Assembly: GCF_018380615.1 (NCBI RefSeq)
Contig: NZ_JAGYVZ010000014.1
Location: forward strand, 62,001 to 126,000
Length of the DNA: 64,000 nucleotides
DNA from: Flavobacterium psychroterrae
GTDB taxonomy: Bacteria > Bacteroidota > Bacteroidia > Flavobacteriales > Flavobacteriaceae
Direction: 5' to 3'
Shown: in pieces, positions 44,824-53,612 of the stretch
Layout: the number at the start of each line of letters is the position of its first letter
Numbering within the stretch: the stretch's first letter is position 1
Program-made: the position numbers and the translations under genes
The notes under the pieces: model-generated
What the model was told of the DNA's origin: nothing
Databases searched by the model: none
Seen by the model: only the letters and a program-made list of their open reading frames with translations

Positions 44824-45303
44824 TTATTCCAAAACTTCCTCGTATTCTGTTACAACAAGACCTTCGATGGGATGAAAATTCAGTTCTATTTTCTGACTTT
44901 TGAAAGCAATCCAAAAAGTAGTACTCAAAAAATGTCCTTTCTCTCTAATGGCTGTTATTTCCTGAAAAGAATTCGGCAATGCAAATTTCCAGATTGCTAA
45001 TGTTGTAGCTTCTACTTTTTGAAGTCGTATTTGCTGTAAAAATTCGGTTTGCAAACTTGCTTTGTATTTCTCAAATTCAAATTCGGAGGTAATTGCTATT
45101 CCAGTATCCTCATCATTCAATTTAAAAATCAAAGAAGAATTGTCATCAAAAACAAATTCAATAACATCTATAAAACTATAATGTTCGTCGGGATTTGATG
45201 CGTTTATCCAATAATAATAGAAAACCGAAAGGATTTTGTTTTTGGTATTAAAGTGTTTGAGTAGTTGAATTTCTTCGGGTTTTAGATGGGTTATTTTTTG
45301 CAT
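44824..45303 (-). CDS. Protein of unknown function in the zinc operon
   Basis: 159 residues, soluble. N-terminal helix MQKITHLKPEEIQLLKHF, beta-rich middle (DVIEFVFDDNSSLIFKLNDEDTGI), and a C-terminal EITAIREKGHFLSTTFWIAF...GLVVTEYEEVLE. I do not recognise a family. It lies 15 bp before queD and 27 bp after the carbonic anhydrase-like gene, so it is clearly part of the operon. Confidence 0.7.
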   Translation of the reverse strand: MQKITHLKPEEIQLLKHFNTKNKILSVFYYYWINASNPDEHYSFIDVIEFVFDDNSSLIFKLNDEDTGIAITSEFEFEKYKASLQTEFLQQIRLQKVEATTLAIWKFALPNSFQEITAIREKGHFLSTTFWIAFKSQKIELNFHPIEGLVVTEYEEVLE

Positions 45304-45330
45304 TACTATTTTTTATTTTACTTGGATGTT

Positions 45331-46086
45331 TTACAAATCTTTAAAAGCGGGTGTTTCTAAAATCGAAATATCAAAAGGCTCATCATCAATCTCATTGGTA
45401 TTGATGAGCTGAAAATTTCGCACATCGACCATATCGTTGAGCTCTGGCGATGTATTGATAATGATGCCTCCCAATAAAAAAATACGCTTACAGGGAAATT
45501 CTTTTTTAGACATTTTTACTAACACTTGTATCTTTTTATGAATCTCTTCGTAGAAAACTTCGGTAATTTCTTTTTTGGGATTTTTAGCTTCCAATATTCT
45601 TTGTTTATAAGGCATTACGGTTCGTTCGAGCAATATCTGTTGGTAATCCATTTCGGAATTGATGGGAACATATACCTCACTTTGTTGTTGCAGACGTTCG
45701 AGTCCAAGCATCAAAGCACCGCAACTGTTGGTCAATCGGGATTGTCCGGGACGTCTCATTTTTCCTAATTCGCCTTCATCCGTAATTCCAATGTGGGGTG
45801 CATAAAAAATAAAAGCATCGCCACCGTCTGGAATATGATGTGCAAAAGCCACCATTCCTGTAAATCCTGAATACGGCAAACCTCCTAAACCACCCATCGA
45901 AAACGGACGTGAAAGTACTTTCCTAAAATCGGTAGAAACATTGACGTCGTCAGAGCAAAGTGAAGTGGCAAATAACATTTTGGACAAATCAGCACCATAT
46001 TCTTTTTCTAAAAAGGTTAGGTATTTATCGGTTACAGCTGTGCCTGTTTCGGCATTGGGATATTCGTTTAATACAAATGGATTCAT
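45331..46086 (-). CDS. LCIB/C-type (theta) carbonic anhydrase-like protein
   Basis: 251 residues. LCIB/C signature throughout: TSLCSDDVN (Cys44, Asp46/47), FSMGGLGGLPYSGFTG, AFAHHIPDGGDAFIFYAPHIG (His83/84), RRPGQSRLTNSCGALML (Cys122). In known theta enzymes zinc is held by Cys, His and Cys with a neighbouring Asp/Arg pair, all matched here. It would hydrate CO2. Finding this class in a zinc-shortage operon suggests an alternative to the housekeeping carbonic anhydrase. Overlaps the regulator gene upstream by 4 bp. Confidence 0.85.
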   Translation of the reverse strand: MNPFVLNEYPNAETGTAVTDKYLTFLEKEYGADLSKMLFATSLCSDDVNVSTDFRKVLSRPFSMGGLGGLPYSGFTGMVAFAHHIPDGGDAFIFYAPHIGITDEGELGKMRRPGQSRLTNSCGALMLGLERLQQQSEVYVPINSEMDYQQILLERTVMPYKQRILEAKNPKKEITEVFYEEIHKKIQVLVKMSKKEFPCKRIFLLGGIIINTSPELNDMVDVRNFQLINTNEIDDEPFDISILETPAFKDL

Positions 46087-46508
46087 AGTGTTTCGGGGTT
46101 TTTATTTTGACAGTTTTCACAAGTGCCTTCAATTAAAAGGTTCATCGTTTCCATTTTATTATTACCCAATAATTGAAGGTATTCGGTGGGTAAATTCGGG
46201 AGGGAAACAACGGTTTCGCAATCCTTGCATTTAAAATGAGATTTGCCATTGCAATCAGGTTTATGACGGTTTAAGGTATAAATCGCTGTTCCAGTTGCGT
46301 TACAAAATTTCTCTAAAATTCCTTTCTCATAATAGGTTTGCAAACTTCTAAAAAGACTGGATCGATCGTGTTTTAAACTAAATATTTTTTCTAAATCTAA
46401 TAAGGTAAAAGCCTTTTCAGAACCTAAAAAAACACACAAAACATCCAATCTGTTTTGGGTAATTTTGAGTCCGTTTTCTTTTAGTAATGTTGTGGCTTCT
46501 TGTATCAT
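46083..46508 (-). CDS. Fur-family regulator, Zur-like (first copy)
   Basis: 141 residues. Winged-helix domain (~1-85: LKENGLKITQNRLDVLCVFL, HDRSSLFRSLQTYYEKGIL), then the metal domain with two CxxC pairs, Cys94/Cys97 and Cys130/Cys133, for a structural zinc, and HKPDCNGKSHFKC ahead of it. Fur-family repressors bind DNA when loaded with metal. Embedded in an operon of zinc enzymes and chaperones, zinc is the best guess. It is one of two candidates to bind the island palindrome. Confidence 0.88.
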   Translation of the reverse strand: MIQEATTLLKENGLKITQNRLDVLCVFLGSEKAFTLLDLEKIFSLKHDRSSLFRSLQTYYEKGILEKFCNATGTAIYTLNRHKPDCNGKSHFKCKDCETVVSLPNLPTEYLQLLGNNKMETMNLLIEGTCENCQNKNPETL

Positions 46509-46509
46509 T

Positions 46510-47166
46510 TTAAATCATCTTAAAAAAATCATTTCGCACTTGGTCGTCTTCAAATTTCCCACCAAATTCCAATGTTGTCGTTTTGCTCGATTTGTCATTG
46601 ACACCACGGGTAGAAACGCACAAATGCTCGGCTTCGACTACTACAATGACATCATTGGTTTGAAGAGCATTTTTCAATTCATTAAAAATTTGAATCGTCA
46701 TTCGTTCCTGCACTTGTGGTCGTCTGCCGTAATATTCCACAATCCGATTCATTTTGGATAGCCCAATTACTTTTCCTGACGAAATGTAGCCAATGTGTGC
46801 TTTGCCAATGATGGGCAAAAAATGATGTTCGCAAGAGGAATTAAAGGTTATTTGACTCTCAACCAGCATTTTATTGTATTGGTATTTATTGTCAAAAACT
46901 GAAATTTTCGGTTTGTTTTTGGGATCTAAACCCGAGAAAAGTTCTTTCACATACATTTTTGCTACACGATAGGGCGTACCACTCAAGCTGTCATCGGTTA
47001 AATCCAAACCTAATTCTTCCATTATTTTTTGATAATGAAATGAAATAGATTCTATTTTTTGATCGTCTGTTTTGGCAAAAGCATCTGCACGCAATGGTGT
47101 TTCTGCCGATGTGCCGATGTGGTTGTCGCCAATAGTATCTGCTTTATTTTGTTGCTCTTGTTTCAT
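46510..47166 (-). CDS. folE: GTP cyclohydrolase I (paralogue in zinc operon)
   Basis: 218 residues. Type I enzyme: zinc ligands Cys112 and His115 (SSCEHHFLPI) and Cys183 (EAEHLCVSTRGV); substrate residues in VIGLSKMNRIVEYYGRRPQVQERM. It turns GTP into dihydroneopterin triphosphate for folate and queuosine. The N-terminal ~45 residues are unconserved. In many bacteria zinc shortage induces a second FolE; here a zinc-type FolE itself lies beside COG0523 chaperones, suggesting targeted metallation rather than zinc-free replacement. Overlaps hisI by 4 bp. Confidence 0.95.
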   Translation of the reverse strand: MKQEQQNKADTIGDNHIGTSAETPLRADAFAKTDDQKIESISFHYQKIMEELGLDLTDDSLSGTPYRVAKMYVKELFSGLDPKNKPKISVFDNKYQYNKMLVESQITFNSSCEHHFLPIIGKAHIGYISSGKVIGLSKMNRIVEYYGRRPQVQERMTIQIFNELKNALQTNDVIVVVEAEHLCVSTRGVNDKSSKTTTLEFGGKFEDDQVRNDFFKMI

Positions 47167-47555
47167 TTTGATTTTTGTCTTAAAAGATTTATTTTTCGAT
47201 AAAAACAGGCTTTTCTGTTTTCTCCTTTTTGGTTAAAGGTGTGACAGACACCACCGTTTTCTAAAGTAACCTGATATACCAAAGAATCTTGGTCGCAATC
47301 AATCAGTATGTTGTCAATTTTCAAAGTATTTCCAGAGGTTAATCCTTTTGTCCATATTTGTTTTCTTGAGGTGCTGTAAAAGGTAGCTTTGAGTGTTTTT
47401 AAACTAATTTCAAAAGCTTCTTTGTTTACCGTAGCCAGCATCAATAGTTGTCCTGTTTTTGTTTCTTGAACAGCAACAGGAAGCAAACCGCCACGTTTCT
47501 CAAATTGCAAATTCAGGTTTTCGGTTTCTTCTAATTCTTTTTTACCAATTGTCAT
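47163..47555 (-). CDS. hisI: Phosphoribosyl-AMP cyclohydrolase (HisI-like)
   Basis: 130 residues from the ATG at 47555; the open frame continues to 47672, but that part lies inside dcd. HisI motifs: KATFYSTSRKQIWTKGLTSGN, DCDQDSLVYQV (metal-binding Asp/Cys cluster, residues 86-90), GGVCHT (Cys104, His105) and CFYR (Cys117). Stand-alone cyclohydrolase without the HisE fusion usual in Bacteroidota, which fits a stress paralogue of the histidine-pathway zinc enzyme. Overlaps dcd by 14 bp and folE by 4 bp. Confidence 0.9.
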   Translation of the reverse strand: MTIGKKELEETENLNLQFEKRGGLLPVAVQETKTGQLLMLATVNKEAFEISLKTLKATFYSTSRKQIWTKGLTSGNTLKIDNILIDCDQDSLVYQVTLENGGVCHTFNQKGENRKACFYRKINLLRQKSK

Positions 47556-48072
47556 TTTCAAAATCTTTAAATAAATAACTCGGTTGAATGCTATCGTTTT
47601 TTTGATACTTTCCGCTTGAGTAAGTTTCAAATTCCCCTTCGATAGTGTGGTAATAAAGTTGGCAAACATCAATATTAGGATAAATAATCAATGGCTGAAT
47701 GACAAAGATTTCCAATGTCCAATAGCCCTCAAAACCCACATCGCCAAAACCTGCCGTAACGTGTATGAACATTCCCAAACGACCAATACTGCTTCTGCCT
47801 TCTAGCATTGGTACATAATTATAGGTTTTAGTATATTCTACCGTTCTGCCCAAATAGAGTTTGTTGGGTTCTAATAATAAACCCGATTTTGGAATGCGAA
47901 TCATCGATGCTTTATTCTCCATTTTCATATCCAAAATGGTGTTGTCATAAACCAATAATTCTTCGTGCAATTTCAAATTATAGCTATTGGGATTGAGTTG
48001 TTTCGCATCGAATGGTTCAATCGAAAGATCTGTTCCGAGATTTTTTTCTATTTCTTTTCCGCTTAAAATCAT
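47542..48072 (-). CDS. dcd: dCTP deaminase
   Basis: 176 residues. dCTP deaminase/dUTPase fold: NPNSYNLKLHEEL, LGRTVEYTK, the core EGRSSIGRLGMFIHVTAGFG and GYWTLEIFVIQPL, and YSSGKYQ near the end. It converts dCTP to dUTP for thymidylate synthesis and, unlike cytidine deaminases, needs no zinc. This may be why it appears here, next to zinc-dependent enzymes. It directly abuts thrS. Confidence 0.92.
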   Translation of the reverse strand: MILSGKEIEKNLGTDLSIEPFDAKQLNPNSYNLKLHEELLVYDNTILDMKMENKASMIRIPKSGLLLEPNKLYLGRTVEYTKTYNYVPMLEGRSSIGRLGMFIHVTAGFGDVGFEGYWTLEIFVIQPLIIYPNIDVCQLYYHTIEGEFETYSSGKYQKNDSIQPSYLFKDFENDNW

Positions 48073-50007
48073 TTAGATTATTTTAAGTTCTCTTCTAAAA
48101 TTTTCTATGAATTCCGAAACTGAAACGATTCCTTTATCCCCCTCGCCGTGTACCCGAATCGAAACTTTGTTTTCCTGACTTTCTTTTTCGCCCACGATAA
48201 GCATATAGGGGATTTTCTGAGTTTCGGCATCCCTGATTTTGCGTCCAATTTTTTCCTCACGTTCATAGACTTCAATTTGCAAATCGAATTCCTCGTTAAT
48301 TTGATTAGCAATTTCCTGACAATACGGAATATATTTGGATGCAATAGGCAACATAATTACTTTGGTTGGAGCAAGCCAAACAGGGAAATTACCACCCGTA
48401 TGTTCGATTAAAAGCGCAATAAAGCGTTCCATAGAACCAAACAACGCCCGATGAATCATTACAGGACGCTGATTTTGATTGTCACTGCCCATATATTTCA
48501 AATCAAAATTTTCGGGCATCATATAATCGACCTGAATCGTGCCAATTTGCCATTTTCTACCAATAGCATCACGCACCATAAAATCGAGTTTTGGACCATA
48601 AAAAGCCGCTTCGCCTTCTTTGGTAGTGGTTTTCATTCCACGTTCTTGGGTGGCTTCTATAATGGCGTTTTCGGCTAAATTCCACATTTCGTCTGTACCT
48701 AAATACTTTTCTTTATTGGTAGTATCACGCAACGAAATTTGGGTCTGAAAATCGGTAAAACCTAATTTCCCATATACCAAATTCACTAAATCGACGACTT
48801 TCAAAAATTCATCTTTCAGTTGGTCCGGTCGGCAGTATATATGCGCATCGTCTTGGGTAAATCCTCTCACGCGAGTCAATCCGTGCAATTCGCCACTTTG
48901 TTCGTAGCGATATACCGTGCCAAATTCGGCATATTTTATAGGGAGTTCTTTATAGCTTCGGGGTTTGGTAGCGTATATTTTGCAATGATGCGGGCAGTTC
49001 ATTGGTTTCAAAAAGAATTCCTCATTCTCGGCAGGTGTTTTTATAGGTTGAAAAGCATCTTGACCGTATTTGGCATAATGTCCCGAGGTAACATACAATT
49101 CTTTCTTTCCAATATGAGGTGTTGCCACGTGTTGATAGCCTGCACGCATTTGAATTTTTCGCAAAAAACCAATTAAATTTTGTCGCAATGCTTCTCCTTT
49201 GGGAGCCCACAACGGCAAGCCCATTCCTACTTCTTCATCAAAATAAAAAAGTTCTAATTCCTTGCCTAACTTCCGGTGGTCGCGCTGTTTTGCTTTCTCT
49301 AAAGCTTCAAGATATAAATCAAGTTCCGCTTTTTTGGGAAATGAAATTCCATAAACACGAGTCAGCATTTTGTTTTTTTCGTTGGCACGCCAATAAGCGC
49401 CCGCAATAGCAGTAAGTTTTACTGCCTTTATAAATGAAGTATTCGGAATATGAGGGCCCGCACACAAATCGGTAAAATTTCCAGTTTCGTAAAACGTAAT
49501 TGTTCCGTCGGGCAAACCTTCAATTAATTCTAACTTATAGCCATCGTAATGTTGCAGAAAAAACGCAGAAGCCACACTTTTTGAAACTTCTCTTCGAATG
49601 TTCAATGATTTTTTCTGGGCTAATTCGAGCATTTTATTTTCGACTTTGGTAAAATCGGCATCAGTAAATTTGTGTTCGCCAAAATCAACATCATAATAAA
49701 ATCCGTTTTCTATAGCTGGACCAATGCCGAGTTGTACGCCAGGATATAATTCTTGCAACGCCGCCCCAAGCAAATGAGAAGTCGTGTGCCAAAATGCATT
49801 TTTGCCCTCGTCGTCTTTCCAAGTTAGTAAATTGACTTTAGCCTCATTTGGAATAGCATAATTTAAGTCAACAATTTGACCGTTTGCATTGGCCACAAGG
49901 ACTTCTTTGGCTAAAGAATTGCTTATAGATTCCGCAACATCTTGAATAGAAACTGATTCTTGATGAAATGTTTTTTGAATATTTGAAGGTAATGTTATCG
50001 TAATCAT
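48073..50007 (-). CDS. thrS: Threonyl-tRNA synthetase (paralogue in zinc operon)
   Basis: 644 residues, full length: TGS domain (~1-62), editing domain with [16 protein letters not shown] (~72), and class II catalytic core with zinc ligands Cys ([11 protein letters not shown]), His ([10 protein letters not shown]) and His ([12 protein letters not shown]). The anticodon-binding domain ends [10 protein letters not shown]. All metal ligands are kept, so it remains zinc-dependent. Duplicate thrS genes next to COG0523 chaperones are described for zinc-shortage loci in several phyla. Confidence 0.96.
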   Translation of the reverse strand: MITITLPSNIQKTFHQESVSIQDVAESISNSLAKEVLVANANGQIVDLNYAIPNEAKVNLLTWKDDEGKNAFWHTTSHLLGAALQELYPGVQLGIGPAIENGFYYDVDFGEHKFTDADFTKVENKMLELAQKKSLNIRREVSKSVASAFFLQHYDGYKLELIEGLPDGTITFYETGNFTDLCAGPHIPNTSFIKAVKLTAIAGAYWRANEKNKMLTRVYGISFPKKAELDLYLEALEKAKQRDHRKLGKELELFYFDEEVGMGLPLWAPKGEALRQNLIGFLRKIQMRAGYQHVATPHIGKKELYVTSGHYAKYGQDAFQPIKTPAENEEFFLKPMNCPHHCKIYATKPRSYKELPIKYAEFGTVYRYEQSGELHGLTRVRGFTQDDAHIYCRPDQLKDEFLKVVDLVNLVYGKLGFTDFQTQISLRDTTNKEKYLGTDEMWNLAENAIIEATQERGMKTTTKEGEAAFYGPKLDFMVRDAIGRKWQIGTIQVDYMMPENFDLKYMGSDNQNQRPVMIHRALFGSMERFIALLIEHTGGNFPVWLAPTKVIMLPIASKYIPYCQEIANQINEEFDLQIEVYEREEKIGRKIRDAETQKIPYMLIVGEKESQENKVSIRVHGEGDKGIVSVSEFIENFRRELKII

Positions 50008-50009
50008 AC

Positions 50010-50540
50010 TTATTTTTTAGGTCTAAAAATTTGGATTTTTTCTGGATTGCAAATCATAAATGGGCCTTCGAGCAAATCGATACAATAGGGTATGGCTGGA
50101 AAAATGGCTTTCAGGCAAGTTTCTATTGCACTAGGTTTTCCGGGTAAATTCACAATTAAAGTTTGGTTCCTGATTCCTGCCGTTTGTCTTGATAAAATTG
50201 CCGTGGGAACATACGCAAGACTTGCTGCACGCATCAATTCGCCAAAACCCGGCAGCATTTTTTGACAGCCTTTTTCGGTGGCTTCGGGGGTTACATCTCG
50301 TAATGCAGGCCCTGTTCCGCCGGTGGTAAAAATCAAACTGCATTTTTCGATATCCGATAAATGAATTAATTTTTCAAGTATCAGCTCTTCCTCATCAGGC
50401 ACTATCAAATAGGCAAAATCACAGCTGTCATTGGTGTAATTATCAACTACTTTTCTAATTTCAAGTCCTGAAATATCTTCATAAATTCCTTGACTGGCTC
50501 GGTCAGACACGGTCAGAATTCCTATTTTTATTTTTTTCAT
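50010..50540 (-). CDS. mogA: Molybdopterin adenylyltransferase (MogA/MoaB-like)
   Basis: 176 residues. [16 protein letters not shown], the signature [17 protein letters not shown] (~80-97), [13 protein letters not shown], and [29 protein letters not shown]. It activates molybdopterin by adenylylation for molybdenum cofactor. Its presence with zinc genes is odd. Stop and start codons overlap by one base with the COG0523 gene upstream, so it is clearly co-transcribed. Confidence 0.92.
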   Translation of the reverse strand: MKKIKIGILTVSDRASQGIYEDISGLEIRKVVDNYTNDSCDFAYLIVPDEEELILEKLIHLSDIEKCSLIFTTGGTGPALRDVTPEATEKGCQKMLPGFGELMRAASLAYVPTAILSRQTAGIRNQTLIVNLPGKPSAIETCLKAIFPAIPYCIDLLEGPFMICNPEKIQIFRPKK

Positions 50541-51493
50541 TAGAATAGTTGTAGTTTTTTATTTTTAACAATAGCACTTTTGAGTAAACGCTCTATGGTT
50601 TTTAACTCTAATTCTTTTCCAATAAAAACCAGTTGGCTTTTTAAAATCAATTGGTTTTCGACTGGAGAAATGACCACTGTTTTTCCAGTGGTTTGTACCA
50701 AGAAAACTTCATTTTCTGCATTTAAAACATATCCTTTTATCCTGTAAATCTGATGGTAATACAAATAGAGGTTCTTAAAAAGTTCGTATTTCAATTTTTG
50801 AATATCAAAAAAATCATCTGTTTCATAGAGCATTGTTTTGATTTTATGAACACTTTCAGATTTATAAATTGTGGCAGGAGTTAGCGGTTTTTGACTGTTT
50901 TCTATCTCCAAATTCATTCTATCTAACGAACCATCATTTGATAAAATAATAGTTGTATATGGGTTTATGGCTTGTATAAAATCTTTTATATCTGTAATAA
51001 TTTCGGAGGCAACCAAGGCTGATTTATTAATAATCACAGTGCCCGCAGCTACAATTTGTTTTGTCACTTCAATATTAGAATCTTTATAGAAAAGTATATT
51101 TTCAGCATCAACAACAGTTATGATTTTCTTTAAATCGAAAGCTTCTGCGACATAAAGAGCTGTAAAATTTGCCGCAATTTCGCCTGCATCGGCAATCCCC
51201 GTTGTTTCTATAAACAAATTATCGGGTTGGTTCTCTAAAGTATGAATTCGGGTCAGGGTTTCTAATAATTGGTTGTTTATCGAACAACAAATACAGCCAT
51301 TTGTGAGTTCATAAACAAATTCGAAAGTTCCGTTTATTAATGTTGCATCAATATTAATTTTGCCAAATTCGTTTTCGATTACTACATTTTTTTCGGTAGA
51401 AAATTGCTTTAACAAATTGTTCAGCACAGTTGTTTTTCCAGAGCCTAGAAATCCTGTGATGATGTAAACGTTTATTTTTTTGGGCTGTTCCAT
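50540..51493 (-). CDS. COG0523 GTPase (CobW/P47K family), second copy
   Basis: 317 residues. P-loop GFLGSGKTT (14-22), the metal motif GCICC (residues 66-70), ETTGIADAG switch, and INKSAL in place of the usual NKxD guanine-specificity motif. The C-terminal CobW_C part is short. It is shorter and clearly different from the 413-residue ZigA-like protein at 26754-27995, so the island carries two subgroups. Likely loads metal onto one or more enzymes of this operon. Confidence 0.9.
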   Translation of the reverse strand: MEQPKKINVYIITGFLGSGKTTVLNNLLKQFSTEKNVVIENEFGKINIDATLINGTFEFVYELTNGCICCSINNQLLETLTRIHTLENQPDNLFIETTGIADAGEIAANFTALYVAEAFDLKKIITVVDAENILFYKDSNIEVTKQIVAAGTVIINKSALVASEIITDIKDFIQAINPYTTIILSNDGSLDRMNLEIENSQKPLTPATIYKSESVHKIKTMLYETDDFFDIQKLKYELFKNLYLYYHQIYRIKGYVLNAENEVFLVQTTGKTVVISPVENQLILKSQLVFIGKELELKTIERLLKSAIVKNKKLQLF

Positions 51494-51516
51494 TTTAAGC
51501 TTTTTTCGAATGTTAT

Positions 51517-52425
51517 TTAAAATTCTTCTTCAATTATTTCTCTACTTGCCATTACACCTGCTAAAGTTCCCATTGCAACAGCATTTGATATCGCTCTTAG
51601 CATTGTGGTATTATCTCCACAAACAAATATTCCTTCTTGGGTAGTTTTTTGAAAAAGGTCCGTTTTTATAAGGTTATGTTCCGTCAATTCGCAACCTAAT
51701 TGTTCTGGGATATTGCAATGTTGTACAAATTTTGGTTTTGCATATAAAGCAGTTATTTTTAGGGAAGTTTTGTCTTTAAATTCAATACTTTCTAATCGTC
51801 CTTTTGTATGGTGTAAAGAATCAATTTCGGTTTCTATTATTTTTATGTTGTGTTTTTCAAGTTTTTCAGTCTGTTCGATTGTCAATGTCGATTTTCCATT
51901 CGTGAATACGGTTAAATAATTTGTCCAATTTTGAATCATTTTTGCTGTTTCAAATGCCATATCTCCGTTTGCAAGAATTCCTGTTTTTTCATTCTTGTAT
52001 TCATAACCGTGGCAGTATGGGCAATGGATAACCGAAATCCCCCAACATTCTGAGAATCCATTTATATCAGGTATTTGATCCTTAACACCTGTTGCAAATA
52101 TCAATTTCTTAGCAGTAAATTTGTCGTTTATTTGCGTAGTAATTTCAAAGCCGTTCGTTGTTTTCTTTCCACTTGTTGCAAGTCCATTATAAAATTTTAC
52201 AGTTTCATATTGCTCCACTTGTTGTTTGGCAAGAGTTGCGACCTCTTTTGGTTTTTTCCCATCTTGGGTGATGAAGTTATGAGAATGTGGGGTTTCAATA
52301 TTGCAAGGTTTTCCACTGTCTATAATTAATACATTTTTCAAAGCTCTTCCCAAAGACATTCCTGCTGAAAGACCTGCATAACTTCCGCCTATAATTATTA
52401 CATCAAAATTGGTATTGCTTGTCAT
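51517..52425 (-). CDS. Thioredoxin reductase-like FAD/NAD(P)H oxidoreductase
   Basis: 302 residues. FAD-binding GGSYAGLSAGMSLGRA (~13-28), the redox pair CPYCHGYE (~135), NADPH-binding GILANGDMA, and the second FAD motif GIFVCGDNTTM. CxxC at this site defines the thioredoxin-reductase-like low-molecular-thiol or HcaD-type group; the electron acceptor is unknown. First gene of the long operon, about 100 bp after the proximal operator. It could reduce thiols that hold zinc. Confidence 0.88.
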   Translation of the reverse strand: MTSNTNFDVIIIGGSYAGLSAGMSLGRALKNVLIIDSGKPCNIETPHSHNFITQDGKKPKEVATLAKQQVEQYETVKFYNGLATSGKKTTNGFEITTQINDKFTAKKLIFATGVKDQIPDINGFSECWGISVIHCPYCHGYEYKNEKTGILANGDMAFETAKMIQNWTNYLTVFTNGKSTLTIEQTEKLEKHNIKIIETEIDSLHHTKGRLESIEFKDKTSLKITALYAKPKFVQHCNIPEQLGCELTEHNLIKTDLFQKTTQEGIFVCGDNTTMLRAISNAVAMGTLAGVMASREIIEEEF

Positions 52426-52460
52426 ATTTTAAAAATTTAAAAATGCTTTTAATGAAAATG

Positions 52461-52475
52461 GCAAGGCTAATTAGC
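52461..52475. repeat. Left copy of a 15-bp inverted repeat
   Basis: GCAAGGCTAATTAGC; its exact inverted copy is at 54798-54812. Together they enclose the second fur gene, doxX and chrA. Confidence 0.65.
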
Positions 52476-52523
52476 TATAAACCACTATTGATTCTTTCTT
52501 AATTTTCTTGTACATTTGCTTAA

Positions 52524-52576
52524 TGCAATTTGGTTGCAAATATACTTGGTATTTTATTAATCGCAACAATGTTGCG
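52524..52576. promoter_or_regulatory. Paired operators between the long zinc operon and the second fur gene
   Basis: TGCAATTTGGTTGCA (52524-52538) and CGCAACAATGTTGCG (52562-52576, a perfect dyad), 38 bp apart. The minus-strand -7 element TATATTTG (52537-52544) overlaps the proximal copy. The second copy lies 19 bp before the fur ATG, so both directions should be repressed together. Confidence 0.85.
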
Positions 52577-52594
52577 TTATATATTTTGGTAATT

Positions 52595-52978
52595 ATGAAA
52601 ACTATACGAAACACCGCCTCCAAAACGGCTATTTTAGAATTAATAACTCATTCTGAAGTTGCATTGTCACATGTTGAGATTCAAAAATTGACAGGAGATT
52701 TATGTGATAGAGTTACTATTTACAGAGTTTTAGAACGTTTGATCAATGAAGATCTGATTCATAAAATTGCCACTCCGGACGGAACGGTTAAATATGCAAG
52801 TTGCCATCACCATCACGATAACCACCATCACATTCATAATCACGTACATTTTAGTTGTGAAAAATGCCTTTCGGTAACTTGCTTGGATTCGGTTGAACCT
52901 TCTTATAAAATCCCCGATAATTATTTGGTAAAAGAGGTAAATTTTACACTTTCTGGGTTGTGTCCAAAATGTATATAA
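52595..52978 (+). CDS. Fur-family regulator, Zur-like (second copy, His-rich)
   Basis: 127 residues from the ATG at 52595; upstream in-frame codons run through the operators. Winged helix (~1-65, DRVTIYRVLERLINEDL), then an extreme histidine run at 70-85 (CHHHHDNHHHIHNHVH) and CxxC pairs Cys88/Cys91 and Cys123/Cys126. The His-rich hinge suits sensing of zinc or nickel. Auto-regulated by the operator 19 bp upstream. A decayed copy of its 3' half lies at 55067-55250. Confidence 0.9.
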   Translation: MKTIRNTASKTAILELITHSEVALSHVEIQKLTGDLCDRVTIYRVLERLINEDLIHKIATPDGTVKYASCHHHHDNHHHIHNHVHFSCEKCLSVTCLDSVEPSYKIPDNYLVKEVNFTLSGLCPKCI

Positions 52979-53174
52979 AGATTTACAATGATTTTGTAGT
53001 TCAAATAAATGGTGATTAAAAAAAACTTCTTGAAATCCCACAAAGAATAAAGATAAGTTTCAAAAAAAATCCAGCTAATTCTAGTTTTCAATCTACAAAT
53101 CACAAATATTATATGATACTAATTCCTGAAAAAACACCTTTTTCAAATCAATATTTCAAATAAAAGACTAAATT

Positions 53175-53612
53175 ATGTTGCAAAAATTAATAAATACAGA
53201 TAATTCAAAAACAACTATTTTAATCCGTTTGATGGTTGGAGTAGTATTTTTATCAGAAGGAATACAAAAGTTTTTATTTCCTGATACTTTAGGAGCAGGA
53301 AGATTTGCTAAAATTGGTTTGCCATCACCTGAATTTTTAGGAAATTTTGTTGGTTTTTTTGAAATACTTTGTGGTGCATTAATCTTAATTGGACTTTTTA
53401 CACGTTTAGCAAGTATTCCAATTATAATAATTATGCTTGTTGCAATTGCAACAACAAAAGCAGAAGTTTTAAAAAACGATGGATTTTGGGAAATGCTTCA
53501 CGGCAGTAGAACAGATTGGGCAATGTTACTTGGAGGAATTTTTATTCTAATAGAAGGTGCAGGTAAATGGTCGCTTGATAAGGAATTAAATCAAAATGGA
53601 AGAGAAAAATAA
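53175..53612 (+). CDS. DoxX-family membrane protein
   Basis: 145 residues, four helices. DoxX pattern: TILIRLMVGVVFLSEGIQKFLFP, GNFVGFFEILCGALILIGLFTRL, PIIIIMLVAIATTK, WAMLLGGIFILIEGAGKWSLD. DoxX proteins are quinone- or redox-linked membrane proteins. It overlaps chrA by 17 bp and is therefore translationally coupled to it. Confidence 0.88.
   Translation: MLQKLINTDNSKTTILIRLMVGVVFLSEGIQKFLFPDTLGAGRFAKIGLPSPEFLGNFVGFFEILCGALILIGLFTRLASIPIIIIMLVAIATTKAEVLKNDGFWEMLHGSRTDWAMLLGGIFILIEGAGKWSLDKELNQNGREK

Noticed and set aside
49119..49409. Plus-strand ORFs inside thrS
   Set aside because: Antisense shadows of a strongly conserved synthetase gene.
52508..52594. N-terminal extension of the second Fur-family protein
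   Set aside because: It would translate through both operator palindromes; the family N-terminus begins at the ATG at 52595.
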